Assembly: GCF_016811235.1 (NCBI RefSeq)
Contig: NZ_JAFBID010000072.1
Location: 1-34,314 of the forward strand
DNA: 34,314 nt
From: Microvirga arabica
GTDB lineage: Bacteria; Pseudomonadota; Alphaproteobacteria; Rhizobiales; Beijerinckiaceae
Reading direction: 5' to 3'
Positions 16,886 through 24,171 of this stretch are shown in pieces. The position numbers and the translations under genes are program-made. Within the stretch, counting starts at the first letter, position 1; every line of letters begins with the position of its first letter. The notes under the pieces were generated by a model. That model saw only the letters and a list, made by a program, of their open reading frames with translations. It had not been told where the DNA came from and did not search any database.

Positions 16886-17125
16886 CGCCTGCCTGCCAGG
16901 ATCACATGGAAGATGATCCCCAACGCGCGGCGAACACTTCAGTTCAGCATGTGACACATCGGCTTTGCCTTCCCTCATTGCTTACAATCGGCTGCTCCAA
17001 AACCCACATAAGAAGTCAGCAAAGCGGGCGGCTCAAGCCGCCATCAGCCTGAGTTGTGAAGGCCGCATCCATCCCAAAGTACCCGAGTCCGCTGACCAGC
17101 GGACTTCCATCAGAGGCATGTTGTC
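16886..17125. promoter_or_regulatory. Divergent intergenic region with an inverted repeat before the second SPL gene
   Basis: AGTCCGCT at 17086-17093 and AGCGGACT at 17098-17105 form a perfect eight-base inverted repeat with a GACC loop. It ends 20 bases before the GTG start of the SPL gene and just upstream of its ribosome site (AGAGG, 17112-17116). It could be an operator or a leader hairpin affecting translation. Confidence 0.45.
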
Positions 17126-18244
17126 GTGTTAACCGATCTTGTGAGGGCTGCCGCACAAAGTCCTGAACCACGAGCCGACCAGTCGTCACCCAAGCTCTGG
17201 CGTCCCAGGCGCGTGCTCGTTACTCCGGCCGCGCTGGAATGGGAACACGGGCGGGCCATTCTGGAGCGGGCCGCCGCTCTAGGATCCGAGATTGTGGAGC
17301 TCAAGAGCAATCGCCTGACCGGTCTCTCCGGCGAGAATGACCGGAAGGCCTACGTCAACGCCAAGACAACCCTTGCCGTTGTGGTTGCGCCTCCCAGCAA
17401 GCGCCGCCTGCAGCCGATCCCACCCAGCGCGGACTGGCGCGTGGATCTTGCAGAGGGTTGCCCGGCTCACTGTCAGTACTGCTATCTCGCAGGCTCACTC
17501 TCGGGCCCTCCAGTGACGAGGGTCTATGCCAATCTGCCGGAAATCCTTGGGGGCTTGTCCGAGTACATTGGAAGGGGTGGCGTAACTTCCGTTTCTGAGG
17601 AAAGAGCGCACGAGGGCACAACCTTTGAGGCGTCCTGCTACACGGATCCTCTCGGTATTGAGCACTTAACCGGCTCCTTGGCGGAGACGATTGCGCATTT
17701 CGGCTCTTGGAAGGCGCCTGTGCAGCTGCGCTTCACGACGAAGTACGATGCGGTCCAGCCCCTGCTTACTCTCTCTCATCAACGCCACACCCGGATCCGC
17801 TTCTCGGTCAACGCCCAACCGGTGGCACGTTTCGAGGGCGGCACGGCACCTGTTGCAGCCCGCCTTCGTGCCCTGCGTCAGGTGGCTCTCGCAGGGTATC
17901 CGGTGGGGCTGACGATTGCTCCCATCATGCCGGTGGAAGGCTGGCAAGAGGCTTACAGTGCCCTTCTGCAGGAGGCGGCTCAGCAGATTGCCGACATTCC
18001 GGATCTGGACCTGACGGTGGAGCTGATCACGCATCGTTTCACGCCGGGGTCAAAGAACGTGCTGACCGGGTGGTATCCCGGCTCCGACCTCGATATGGAC
18101 GAGGCAACGCGGGCGCGTAAGACGACCAAGTTCAATACGGTCAAGTATGTGTACACGCCCGATGTCATGAAGGAGATGCGCGCCTTCTTTGAAGAAGCAA
18201 TTAGCAAATACCTTCCTGCAGCCCAGGTCCTGTACTGGACCTGA
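17126..18244 (+). CDS. splB: SPL-family radical SAM protein (spore photoproduct lyase-like), second copy
   Basis: About 372 residues. The cluster motif is C112-x3-C116-x2-C119 (GCPAHCQYCYLAG). FEASCYTDPLGIEHLTGSL follows about 50 residues later, and its cysteine (C171) lies where, from memory, Bacillus SplB has the H-atom donor Cys141. LRFTTKYDAV and GLTIAPIMPVEGWQEAY are further family segments. These features fit true spore photoproduct lyase better than the first copy does. The start is GTG 17126, nine bases after AGAGG. It stands alone on the plus strand. The organism type is not spore-forming, so the lesion repaired in vivo is an open question. Confidence 0.85.
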   Translation: MLTDLVRAAAQSPEPRADQSSPKLWRPRRVLVTPAALEWEHGRAILERAAALGSEIVELKSNRLTGLSGENDRKAYVNAKTTLAVVVAPPSKRRLQPIPPSADWRVDLAEGCPAHCQYCYLAGSLSGPPVTRVYANLPEILGGLSEYIGRGGVTSVSEERAHEGTTFEASCYTDPLGIEHLTGSLAETIAHFGSWKAPVQLRFTTKYDAVQPLLTLSHQRHTRIRFSVNAQPVARFEGGTAPVAARLRALRQVALAGYPVGLTIAPIMPVEGWQEAYSALLQEAAQQIADIPDLDLTVELITHRFTPGSKNVLTGWYPGSDLDMDEATRARKTTKFNTVKYVYTPDVMKEMRAFFEEAISKYLPAAQVLYWT

Positions 18245-18322
18245 CCCGAGGTCTACCGGGGCGGCTGGAACCTGGCGGAAGACTGTCTGTTACTGTTGAC
18301 GAACTCTTGGAGGAGCACGTTC

Positions 18323-18832
18323 ATGGCCACAGACGCCCGCTCGATCTATGTCACAGCATTGCGCAACACCCATGCGATGGAGCATCAAGGCCTGCAGCAG
18401 ATGGAGGTTCAGGTCTCACGCCTGGAGCGATATCCGGACTACGCGGCGCTCCTTCAGCGACATATCGAAACCACACGCCAGCAGCTGGCTCGCCTCGAAC
18501 AGGCTCTTCAATCCGCAGGCGAGAGCATCTCGTCAATCAAGGAGACTGTCACCACGGTGGCCGGCACCGTTGGCGCGACCGTGCATGGGCTGTTTCAGGA
18601 CGAGACCCTCAAAAACCTCTATGCGGGCTACGCGTATCAGTATGAGCAGATCGGGGCCTACCGGTCCCTGATTGCCATCGCGGAAGCTGCCGGCGAGACG
18701 GCGCATATCTCGGCATTCCAGCAGTCGGTGCGGGAGGAGGAACAGGCGGCCCAGGAGGTTGCCGCGATCATCGAGCCCGTCACCCGCCGCTATGTGGAAC
18801 TGACCACCAGCGGGGATAAGGCCGACCGCTGA
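18323..18832 (+). CDS. DUF892 (YciE-like) ferritin-fold stress protein
   Basis: About 169 residues, all helical. ALRNTHAMEHQGLQQMEVQ and YPDYAALLQRHIETTRQQL are the first two helices, with Glu and His residues placed as in ferritin-like proteins. LYAGYAYQYEQIGAYRSLI and VREEEQAAQEVAAIIEPVTR give the second helix pair. The DUF892/YciE family is induced by general and osmotic stress, and the metal site is only partly conserved among members. The start at ATG 18323 follows GGAGGAG. A strong terminator lies downstream. Confidence 0.85.
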   Translation: MATDARSIYVTALRNTHAMEHQGLQQMEVQVSRLERYPDYAALLQRHIETTRQQLARLEQALQSAGESISSIKETVTTVAGTVGATVHGLFQDETLKNLYAGYAYQYEQIGAYRSLIAIAEAAGETAHISAFQQSVREEEQAAQEVAAIIEPVTRRYVELTTSGDKADR

Positions 18833-18865
18833 GCGACCTACTTCCCTTCGATCCTAGATGCCAGT

Positions 18866-18900
18866 CGTGTCGCCGCCCAAAGGGCGGCGACACGCATTCT
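18866..18900. terminator. Strong hairpin between convergent genes
   Basis: CGTGTCGCCGCCC (18866-18878), loop AAA, GGGCGGCGACACG (18882-18894): thirteen perfect base pairs. The T-tract after it is weak. It lies between the ends of the DUF892 gene and cioB and may serve both strands. Confidence 0.8.
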
Positions 18901-18918
18901 ACTTTCTGGCGGCCAGCC

Positions 18919-19923
18919 TTAGTAGTAGCGCAGATCCGTCGCCTTGCCCCAGAAGATGCGATAAGCGAAGGCCGAGTAGGCGGCGATAATCGGCAGGACC
19001 ACCAAGGCCCCCACAAAGATGATCATCAGCGACTCGGGCGCAGCGGCAGCCTGCCAGACCGTCAGCTTGTCCGGCACGATGTACGGGAAGAAGCTATAGG
19101 CCAAGCCGTGGAAGCCTAGCATGAAGATGCCAACAGCTCCGGTGAAGGGCAGCCAGCAGAAGCGGTCCGTCCGCGTCGGCAGGTGCCGCAGCACGATGCT
19201 GAGCCCCACGAAGAGGCCTGCGGTCACAAGTGGAACAGGAGCAAGGAGAACGAAGTTCGGCAGGCTCAGCCACTTGTCCCAGATGCGTTCCGATACAAGC
19301 GGCGTGACGATGGACACCGCCACCATGCCGATCCCCGACAGGAGGAGGGTGCCGCGAGCCCATGCTACAGCCCGACGCTGCAGGACGCCTTCCGTTTTGA
19401 TGATGAGCCATGTCGCTCCGATGAAGGCGTAGCCTGCCACAAGGCAAAGGGCTGTCAGCAGGGCGAACGACACGTTAGCGGCGGTGCGCTCGAAGCCCAC
19501 GATATAGAGCCCAAGCATGTAGCCCTGCATGAGGGCAGCCAACGTGGAGCCCGCCACGAAGGCGCGGTCCCACCAGACCTTGTGATCCACAGCCGACTTG
19601 GCCCTGAACTCGAAGGCGACGCCGCGCAGGATGAGCCCGAGCAGCAGGCCAGCGACCGGGAGGTAAAGCTCTCCCAGAATCGCGCCGTGAGCCTGCGGAA
19701 ACGCGACAAGGAGCAGGCCGACGGCGAGCACGAGCCAGGTTTCGTTGGCGTCCCAGAACGGGCCAATCGAGGCGATCATCCGGTCACGGTGCTCTCCTTG
19801 TACGGTGCCGCTGAGAATGCCCACGCCAAGATCATAGCCGTCGAGTACCACGTAGAGAAGGACGGACAAGCCCATAAGTCCCGCAAAGGCCACGGGCAGC
19901 CAGGTGGCAGAGGTGAGATCCAT
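18919..19923 (-). CDS. cioB: Cytochrome bd-type oxidase subunit II (cyanide-insensitive type)
   Basis: About 334 residues and eight or nine membrane helices. LSVLLYVVLDGYDLGVGILS at the start, then WDANETWLVLAVGLLLVAFP and FRAKSAVDHKVWWD, are the conserved CydB landmarks. It holds the structure for subunit I and contributes to heme and proton path integrity. The gene follows cioA by 12 bases in one operon. No CydX-like peptide is visible between the stop and the terminator. Together with the short-loop subunit I, the pair is best named cioAB, though cydAB is equally used. Confidence 0.93.
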   Translation of the reverse strand: MDLTSATWLPVAFAGLMGLSVLLYVVLDGYDLGVGILSGTVQGEHRDRMIASIGPFWDANETWLVLAVGLLLVAFPQAHGAILGELYLPVAGLLLGLILRGVAFEFRAKSAVDHKVWWDRAFVAGSTLAALMQGYMLGLYIVGFERTAANVSFALLTALCLVAGYAFIGATWLIIKTEGVLQRRAVAWARGTLLLSGIGMVAVSIVTPLVSERIWDKWLSLPNFVLLAPVPLVTAGLFVGLSIVLRHLPTRTDRFCWLPFTGAVGIFMLGFHGLAYSFFPYIVPDKLTVWQAAAAPESLMIIFVGALVVLPIIAAYSAFAYRIFWGKATDLRYY

Positions 19924-19935
19924 TATGGTGTTCCT

Positions 19936-21309
19936 TTACAGAGCCGCCGCCACGGCGTCGCCTGCAGCTGTGGCGCCGCCGGCCCGGACGGGCTCTGCGG
20001 GGCTGTGGTGGACCGGCACGGCAGACTTGCGCGCAAGGTAGAAGATCGTCGCAATGTAGGCGGCCAAGAGGCCGGCATAGACGAGCAGGTAGCCGATCAG
20101 CGTCGAGGCGATCATGGGAGCTGCGACGTTGGACGCAGCCTGCTTTGCAGTGAGGATGCCTGTCACGAGCCAGGGCTGACGGCCGATCTCGGTGACATAC
20201 CAGCCGGACAGGGTGGCGATCCAGCCGGCGAAGGTCATCGCGACCAGCACGCGGGCCACATGATGGTGAACCTCGCCGCTGCGGCGCAACTGCCATGCGG
20301 CAAGCCAGGACACTGCAAACATGAGGAGACCGATGCCCACCATGATCCGGAACGCGAAGAACACAGGTGCAACGGGCGGACGGTGATCGAAGCTGTTGAT
20401 GCCCTTCACCTCACCCTGCCAATCGTGCGTCAGGTAGAACGAGGCAATGTTCGGGATCGCAATCTCGAACCGGTTGGACTTCGTTGCCTCGTCCGGCAGG
20501 CCGAAGACCACCATGGGTGCGCCCTTGCGAGTCTCCCAGATGCCCTCCATAGCGGCGATCTTGGCCGGCTGGTGCTCCAGCGTGTTAAGGCCATGCATGT
20601 CGCCGATGAAGATCTGGATCGGAATCAGGGCCGCAGCCAGGAAGACGCCTGTACGAAGCCCCGCTATGACGCCCGGCGAGCGGTCGCGGCGCAGCCAGCG
20701 GAAGGCGGAAACGCCGGCCACGAGGAAAGCCGCGGTGAGGCCGGAGGCAAGCAGCATGTGCGTCAGGCGGTAAGGCATGGATGGGTTGAACACGATGGCC
20801 CACCAGTCGGTCGCATGAGCCACCCCGTCGCGCATCTCGAACCCGGCCGGCGTCTGCATCCACGAGTTCAGGACCAGGATCCAGAAGGCCGAGATGGTAG
20901 TGCCAACGGCAACGAGAACCGTCGCGAGTGTGTGGACTCGGTTCGAGACCCGGTTCCAGCCGAACAGCATGATGCCAAGGAAGCCCGCCTCCAGGAAGAA
21001 GGCCGTCAGGATCTCGTAGGCCAGCAGCGGGCCAGCGATGTTGCCGACCGTGTTCATGAACCCCGGCCAGTTGGTGCCGAACTGGAACGACATGGTGATG
21101 CCGGACACCACGCCGAGCGCAAAGCTGAGGGCGAAGATCTTCACCCAGAACTTGTAGGCGTCCATCCAGGCGGCATCACCGGTGCGGTTGAAGCGCAGCT
21201 TGAAGAAGAGCAGCACCCAGCCGAGCGCAATGGTGATCGTTGGAAAGAGGATGTGGAAGGAGATGTTCGCGGCAAACTGGATGCGCGCGAGAAGGAGAGG
21301 GTCGTCCAT
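19936..21309 (-). CDS. cioA: Cytochrome bd-type oxidase subunit I, short Q-loop (cyanide-insensitive type)
   Basis: About 457 residues, shorter than E. coli CydA (522), consistent with the short Q-loop of CIO-type enzymes. H19 in ARIQFAANISFHILFPT is the high-spin heme ligand. FMNTVGNIAGPLLAYE, RLTHMLLASGLTAAFLVAG with the low-spin heme His, and TEIGRQPWLVTGILTAKQA (the GRQPW motif) are all present. The enzyme oxidises quinol and reduces oxygen to water without pumping protons, useful under low oxygen, cyanide or oxidative stress. It is the second gene of an operon, five bases after the GbsR-type regulator. Confidence 0.95.
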   Translation of the reverse strand: MDDPLLLARIQFAANISFHILFPTITIALGWVLLFFKLRFNRTGDAAWMDAYKFWVKIFALSFALGVVSGITMSFQFGTNWPGFMNTVGNIAGPLLAYEILTAFFLEAGFLGIMLFGWNRVSNRVHTLATVLVAVGTTISAFWILVLNSWMQTPAGFEMRDGVAHATDWWAIVFNPSMPYRLTHMLLASGLTAAFLVAGVSAFRWLRRDRSPGVIAGLRTGVFLAAALIPIQIFIGDMHGLNTLEHQPAKIAAMEGIWETRKGAPMVVFGLPDEATKSNRFEIAIPNIASFYLTHDWQGEVKGINSFDHRPPVAPVFFAFRIMVGIGLLMFAVSWLAAWQLRRSGEVHHHVARVLVAMTFAGWIATLSGWYVTEIGRQPWLVTGILTAKQAASNVAAPMIASTLIGYLLVYAGLLAAYIATIFYLARKSAVPVHHSPAEPVRAGGATAAGDAVAAAL

Positions 21310-21314
21310 GATGT

Positions 21315-21896
21315 CTACTTGTCCTTGCCGCTGCCGCCGCGCTTCTTGGAGCCTGATGTCAAGAACAGGCGGTCCTTGACGTCCAGGATCTTCTGGACCT
21401 TCGTGCCGAGTTTCAGGAGCTGCACGAGGCGCTCCGTCTCAAGGCGCTGCATCTCGGCGTACCAGTCGGTGAGCAGTTCGAAGAGGTCATGCATGTCCCG
21501 CATCCGGGTCTGTGCATGGCGCTCCTCGGCGCTCGCCGGCTCCTGCATAAGCACCTCGCGCAGGAGGGTCAGGGTTGGGTCAATCTCCCGCTTCTTGCGC
21601 TCCTCGACCAGAGTGCGAACGATCTGCCAGATGTCGTCGGGCGTGGAGAAGTAGTCCCGCCGGTCCCCGGGCCTGTGCTGGAGGCGCACCAGGTTCCAGG
21701 CTTGGAGTTCCTTCAGGCCCATGCTCACGTTGGAGCGCGAGACGCCAAGCCTCTCAACGATGTCCTCGGCGTTCAGAGGTTCGCTGGAGAGGAAGAGCAG
21801 GGCGTAGATCTGCCCGACGGTCCGATTGATGCCCCAGCGCGACCCCATCTCGCCGAAGTGCAGCACAAAGGTTTGGATGAGAGGTGGAAGGTTCAT
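21315..21896 (-). CDS. GbsR/MarR-type transcriptional regulator of the cio operon
   Basis: About 193 residues. The winged helix is INRTVGQIYALLFLSSEPL, then AEDIVERLGVSRSNVSMGLK, then ELQAWNLVRLQHRPGDRRDYF, the GbsR branch of MarR-like proteins. The C-terminal half is a long helical domain, followed by a basic tail KKRGGSGKDK. It is the first gene of the operon with cioA and cioB, so it probably controls the oxidase and itself through the palindrome upstream. The ATG at 21896 has no ribosome site, so the message may be nearly leaderless or translation may be weak. Confidence 0.85.
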   Translation of the reverse strand: MNLPPLIQTFVLHFGEMGSRWGINRTVGQIYALLFLSSEPLNAEDIVERLGVSRSNVSMGLKELQAWNLVRLQHRPGDRRDYFSTPDDIWQIVRTLVEERKKREIDPTLTLLREVLMQEPASAEERHAQTRMRDMHDLFELLTDWYAEMQRLETERLVQLLKLGTKVQKILDVKDRLFLTSGSKKRGGSGKDK

Positions 21897-21908
21897 GTCA
21901 GTTTCGTA

Positions 21909-21928
21909 ATTTCAGTATTTTCTGAAAT
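21909..21928. promoter_or_regulatory. Palindromic operator candidate for the GbsR-type regulator
   Basis: ATTTCAG (21909-21915), spacer TATTTT, CTGAAAT (21922-21928). It is AT-rich in a GC-rich neighbourhood and ends 12 bases before the regulator's start codon, in the expected place for autorepression of the regulator-cioAB operon. Confidence 0.6.
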
Positions 21929-21962
21929 ATCGGGTATCAAGCCTTCGGTAACAAGGGGCAGG

Positions 21963-22082
21963 ATGCCGCGGCTGAGCAAGTCTGCTCCCGTATGGAAATC
22001 GAAACCAACGACCAAACCGGCACTCGGAAAACCTCATAACATGCGGTTCCGCAGGGAGTTCGCTCGGCCCAGTACTGCTTAT
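21963..22082 (+). other. Possible 5' part of a gene cut by the IS6 element
   Basis: ATG 21963 opens a basic frame (MPRLSKSAPVWKSKPTTKP, then HNMRFRREFARPSTAY) that stays open up to the left end of the IS. I know no family for it. It may be the start of an interrupted gene or chance. Confidence 0.25.
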
Positions 22083-22904
22083 GGAACTGTCGCAAACCGT
22101 TCAGTAACTGAGTTCGGTCTACGCCTCCGGGAAGCTCCGGAGGTATCGATGTTCAAAGGCCGCCATTTCGATCGCTCAGTGATCCTGCTGTGTGTCCGGT
22201 GGTATCTCGCTTACAGCCTGAGCCTCCGGAACCTGGAAGAGATGACGGCCGAGCGCGGCATCTCCGTCGATTACGCGACCGTGCATCGCTGGATTGTACG
22301 GTATTCACCCGAGTTGCTGGAGCGGTTCAATCGCCGAAAGCGAGCTGTCACCAGGAGGTGGCACGTGGATGAGACATATATTAAGGTGCGCGGGCGTTGG
22401 GCGTATCTCTACCGCGCCATCGATAGCGATGGTGACACGGTCGAGTTCTGGCTCAGCGAACGACGCAATCTAGCAGCGGCCAAGCGGTTCCTGCGCAAGG
22501 CGCTCAGTCACCATGCTCGGCCTGAGCGGATTGTCATCGACGGCAGTCGGACGAACAGAGAGGCCATTCTAGCTTGCGATATGACAAGTCGGCTCCGAAA
22601 TCGATCAAGACGCGAGCTGAAACCAATCCAGAACCAGGAAAGTGCCTACCTCAATAATCGCATTGAGCAGGACCATCGCGCCGTCAAGCGGCGCATTCGA
22701 CCGATGCTCGGGTTCAAGTCGATGGCGTCCGCTCGGACGATCTTGAGCGGCATCGAGATGGTTCACATGATGCGCAAGGGACAGGCGGAGTATGCCTGCA
22801 ATTCGAACCTCTCACTTGCAGAGCAGTTCGCTCGGCTCGCTGCCTGAATCCGCAATCACTCGATCACTCCTTTCGCATCTCCGCTCCGAGTTTGCGACAC
22901 AACC
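22083..22904 (+). mobile_element. IS6 family insertion sequence, complete
   Basis: The element is 822 bases long. Left end GGAACTGTCGCAAAC (22083-22097) and right end, read inward, GGTTGTGTCGCAAAC (22890-22904) form imperfect inverted repeats sharing TGTCGCAAAC, the usual IS6 end. It holds one intact transposase gene. The eight bases flanking each end are different (CTGCTTAT and GTTCTACG), so no target duplication is left, which suggests recombination or an adjacent deletion after insertion. Confidence 0.85.
22149..22847 (+). CDS. IS6 family transposase, intact
   Basis: About 232 residues. It starts MFKGRHFDRSVILLCVRWYL, the standard IS6 N-terminus, then a helix-turn-helix region (ISVDYATVHRWIVRYSPELL). 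The catalytic DDE residues are in WHVDETYIKVRG, ERIVIDGSRTNRE and NNRIEQDHRAVKRR. The C-terminus LAEQFARLAA is complete. A longer open frame reaches upstream of the IS, but ATG 22149 is the family start. Two other copies in the window are damaged, so this one is the only possible source of transposase. Confidence 0.93.
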   Translation: MFKGRHFDRSVILLCVRWYLAYSLSLRNLEEMTAERGISVDYATVHRWIVRYSPELLERFNRRKRAVTRRWHVDETYIKVRGRWAYLYRAIDSDGDTVEFWLSERRNLAAAKRFLRKALSHHARPERIVIDGSRTNREAILACDMTSRLRNRSRRELKPIQNQESAYLNNRIEQDHRAVKRRIRPMLGFKSMASARTILSGIEMVHMMRKGQAEYACNSNLSLAEQFARLAA

Positions 22905-22905
22905 G

Positions 22906-23070
22906 TTCTACGAGGATATCCGGACCAAGCGCCTCGCGGCCGTAGAGCCGGATCTCGTTTCGCACCTCCCGGGTGTCTCCGATGAGACGCTAGCCGTTTG
23001 GCAGGCCGAGGCCCGCCGCGTCGATGCGCCGGCTCAAACCAACCTTCTCGACTTTCTCCTCGAAAACTGA
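22906..23070 (+). pseudogene. C-terminal fragment of an unknown protein next to the IS6 right end
   Basis: A frame of about 54 codons begins at the IS border and ends with TGA 23068-23070. It reads FYEDIRTKRLAAVEPDLVS and closes with TNLLDFLLEN, which looks like genuine protein. The missing front part was probably removed when the IS arrived. Family not recognised. Confidence 0.45.
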
Positions 23071-23278
23071 ACCTGCACCTGGATAATCCCGACGTGTCAG
23101 CGATCAAGGTAAGAGGAAGCGGTTGGTAGATGCGGCCTCCCTCTTAGTGTCTTTAGACTTTAGTCGCATTGGAGGCATTCTCATATTGCATGACTAAAGA
23201 AGCAAATCGAGGTTGCATTGCAGCAGAGGAATAATACATTGGCTATAGTGCAGCGCACAAGAGATAGGGTTGATTGCT

Positions 23279-23398
23279 ATGTTGGTTGCTATTCTGAAGA
23301 GTGTTGGGACGAACGTTTGGAATGCCTTAGTCCGGGTTGGTGAGGCCCGTGCTGCTCGCGTTTTGGCTAGTGTTAAGCGAGGCATTTACATCGACTGA
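23279..23398 (+). CDS. Very small basic protein (39 residues)
   Basis: ATG 23279 to TGA 23398 gives a 39-residue peptide, MLVAILKSVGTNVWNALVRV then GEARAARVLASVKRGIYID. It can form an amphipathic helix and recalls the short arginine-rich proteins of Rhizobiales (DUF1127-like in style, not a firm match). The ribosome site is weak (AGGG). A textbook terminator starts 35 bases after the stop, which supports a short transcript of its own. Function unknown. Confidence 0.5.
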   Translation: MLVAILKSVGTNVWNALVRVGEARAARVLASVKRGIYID

Positions 23399-23432
23399 GG
23401 TCCTATCGAGGGATCTGGGCGATTGCCCAAAC

Positions 23433-23456
23433 AAAACCCGCCTTATGGCGGGTTTT
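23433..23456 (+). terminator. Rho-independent terminator
   Basis: AAAACCCGCC (23433-23442), loop TTAT, GGCGGGTTTT (23447-23456), followed by CTCATTTC. It lies just after the 39-residue gene. Confidence 0.85.
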
Positions 23457-23504
23457 CTCATTTCTGGGGTCTTATATTCAGTAGCCGACCACTTGAAGGA
23501 TCTC

Positions 23505-23530
23505 ACGGCACCTTCGGGTGCCGTTCTCAT
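23505..23530 (+). terminator. Second hairpin, probable terminator
   Basis: ACGGCACC (23505-23512), TTCG loop, GGTGCCGT (23517-23524), then TCTCATT. The stable UUCG tetraloop and the tail similar to the first hairpin suggest a second terminator, or a short RNA between the two. Confidence 0.65.
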
Positions 23531-23623
23531 TCAACGGGTCTTCTTTCCTAAACGCCCTTCGTGTATACTCAGCGATGACTTTGGTCAGCCTGTTGTCGAC
23601 TGCGTACAACCAGGGAGGCCTCC

Positions 23624-23917
23624 ATGGCCGCAAGAAAGCAGACCGCCCGATCTGAAGGCAAGGTTACCACTCCCAGATCCCGGCGGGTTAAGACCCTCCC
23701 AAGTGGACCCGGCACCACCATTCACTATGAGGGCGATAAACTTGCCGTGGTGGTCTTCAACAAGAAGCCAAGTGGGGGCGGGATCGAGCGGCCCACCATC
23801 ACTGTCTGTAAATGCACCGCGACAAAATACGAATGCACGCTTACTGAAAGCGGCAACACCATCTGCAAGGAGGTGTGTACCGCGTGGGACTGCCAGGAAA
23901 TAAAAGTGGCGCAATGA
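23624..23917 (+). CDS. Small cysteine-rich hypothetical protein
   Basis: A 97-residue protein. The first 30 residues are basic (MAARKQTARSEGKVTTPRSRR). A strand-like segment IHYEGDKLAVVVFNKKP follows, and then five cysteines lie in the last 35 residues: CKCTATKYEC, then ICKEVCTAWDCQE. That gives six in total, a pattern that could bind metal or form disulfides. The start follows GGGAGG at good spacing. It stands alone, with hairpins on both sides. I recognise no family. Confidence 0.65.
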   Translation: MAARKQTARSEGKVTTPRSRRVKTLPSGPGTTIHYEGDKLAVVVFNKKPSGGGIERPTITVCKCTATKYECTLTESGNTICKEVCTAWDCQEIKVAQ

Positions 23918-23942
23918 GTGCCGGTCCCAGTTAAGCTTCTCT

Positions 23943-23960
23943 CGCGATCCCCGGATCGCG
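23943..23960 (+). terminator. Perfect hairpin after the cysteine-rich gene
   Basis: CGCGATCC (23943-23950), CC, GGATCGCG (23953-23960): eight base pairs, no T-run. It lies 26 bases after the stop and may end the transcript or stabilise its 3' end. Confidence 0.5.
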
Positions 23961-24171
23961 GGCGCACCGATATTCGTAACGTACTGCTGTCCGGCGCCGG
24001 CGGTGATTGAGATGAAACCTTCTCTTCATCTCCGGCTGGCGTATCGGCCGCATGAGCAACGCCAATTACTCCCGCGACATCACTGCCATCTCCGAGATCA
24101 TAGGCGAGCCCGTGAACACCTAGTCGGAGGCCTGGTAGCACGAATGCTAAGCGCGAGCCGTCCTCAGTTGC
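23961..24171. other. Stretch without a gene
   Basis: Only very short frames are present, including ATG 24051 for 23 residues (MSNANYSRDITAISEIIGEP) without a clear ribosome site. No IS6 terminal repeat is seen at this side of the next IS copy. Confidence 0.35.

Noticed and set aside
19183..21654. An 823-codon open frame on the plus strand opposite cioA and cioB.
   Set aside because: It is the antisense shadow of GC-rich coding sequence; the minus-strand genes have all family motifs and the long frame resembles no protein.
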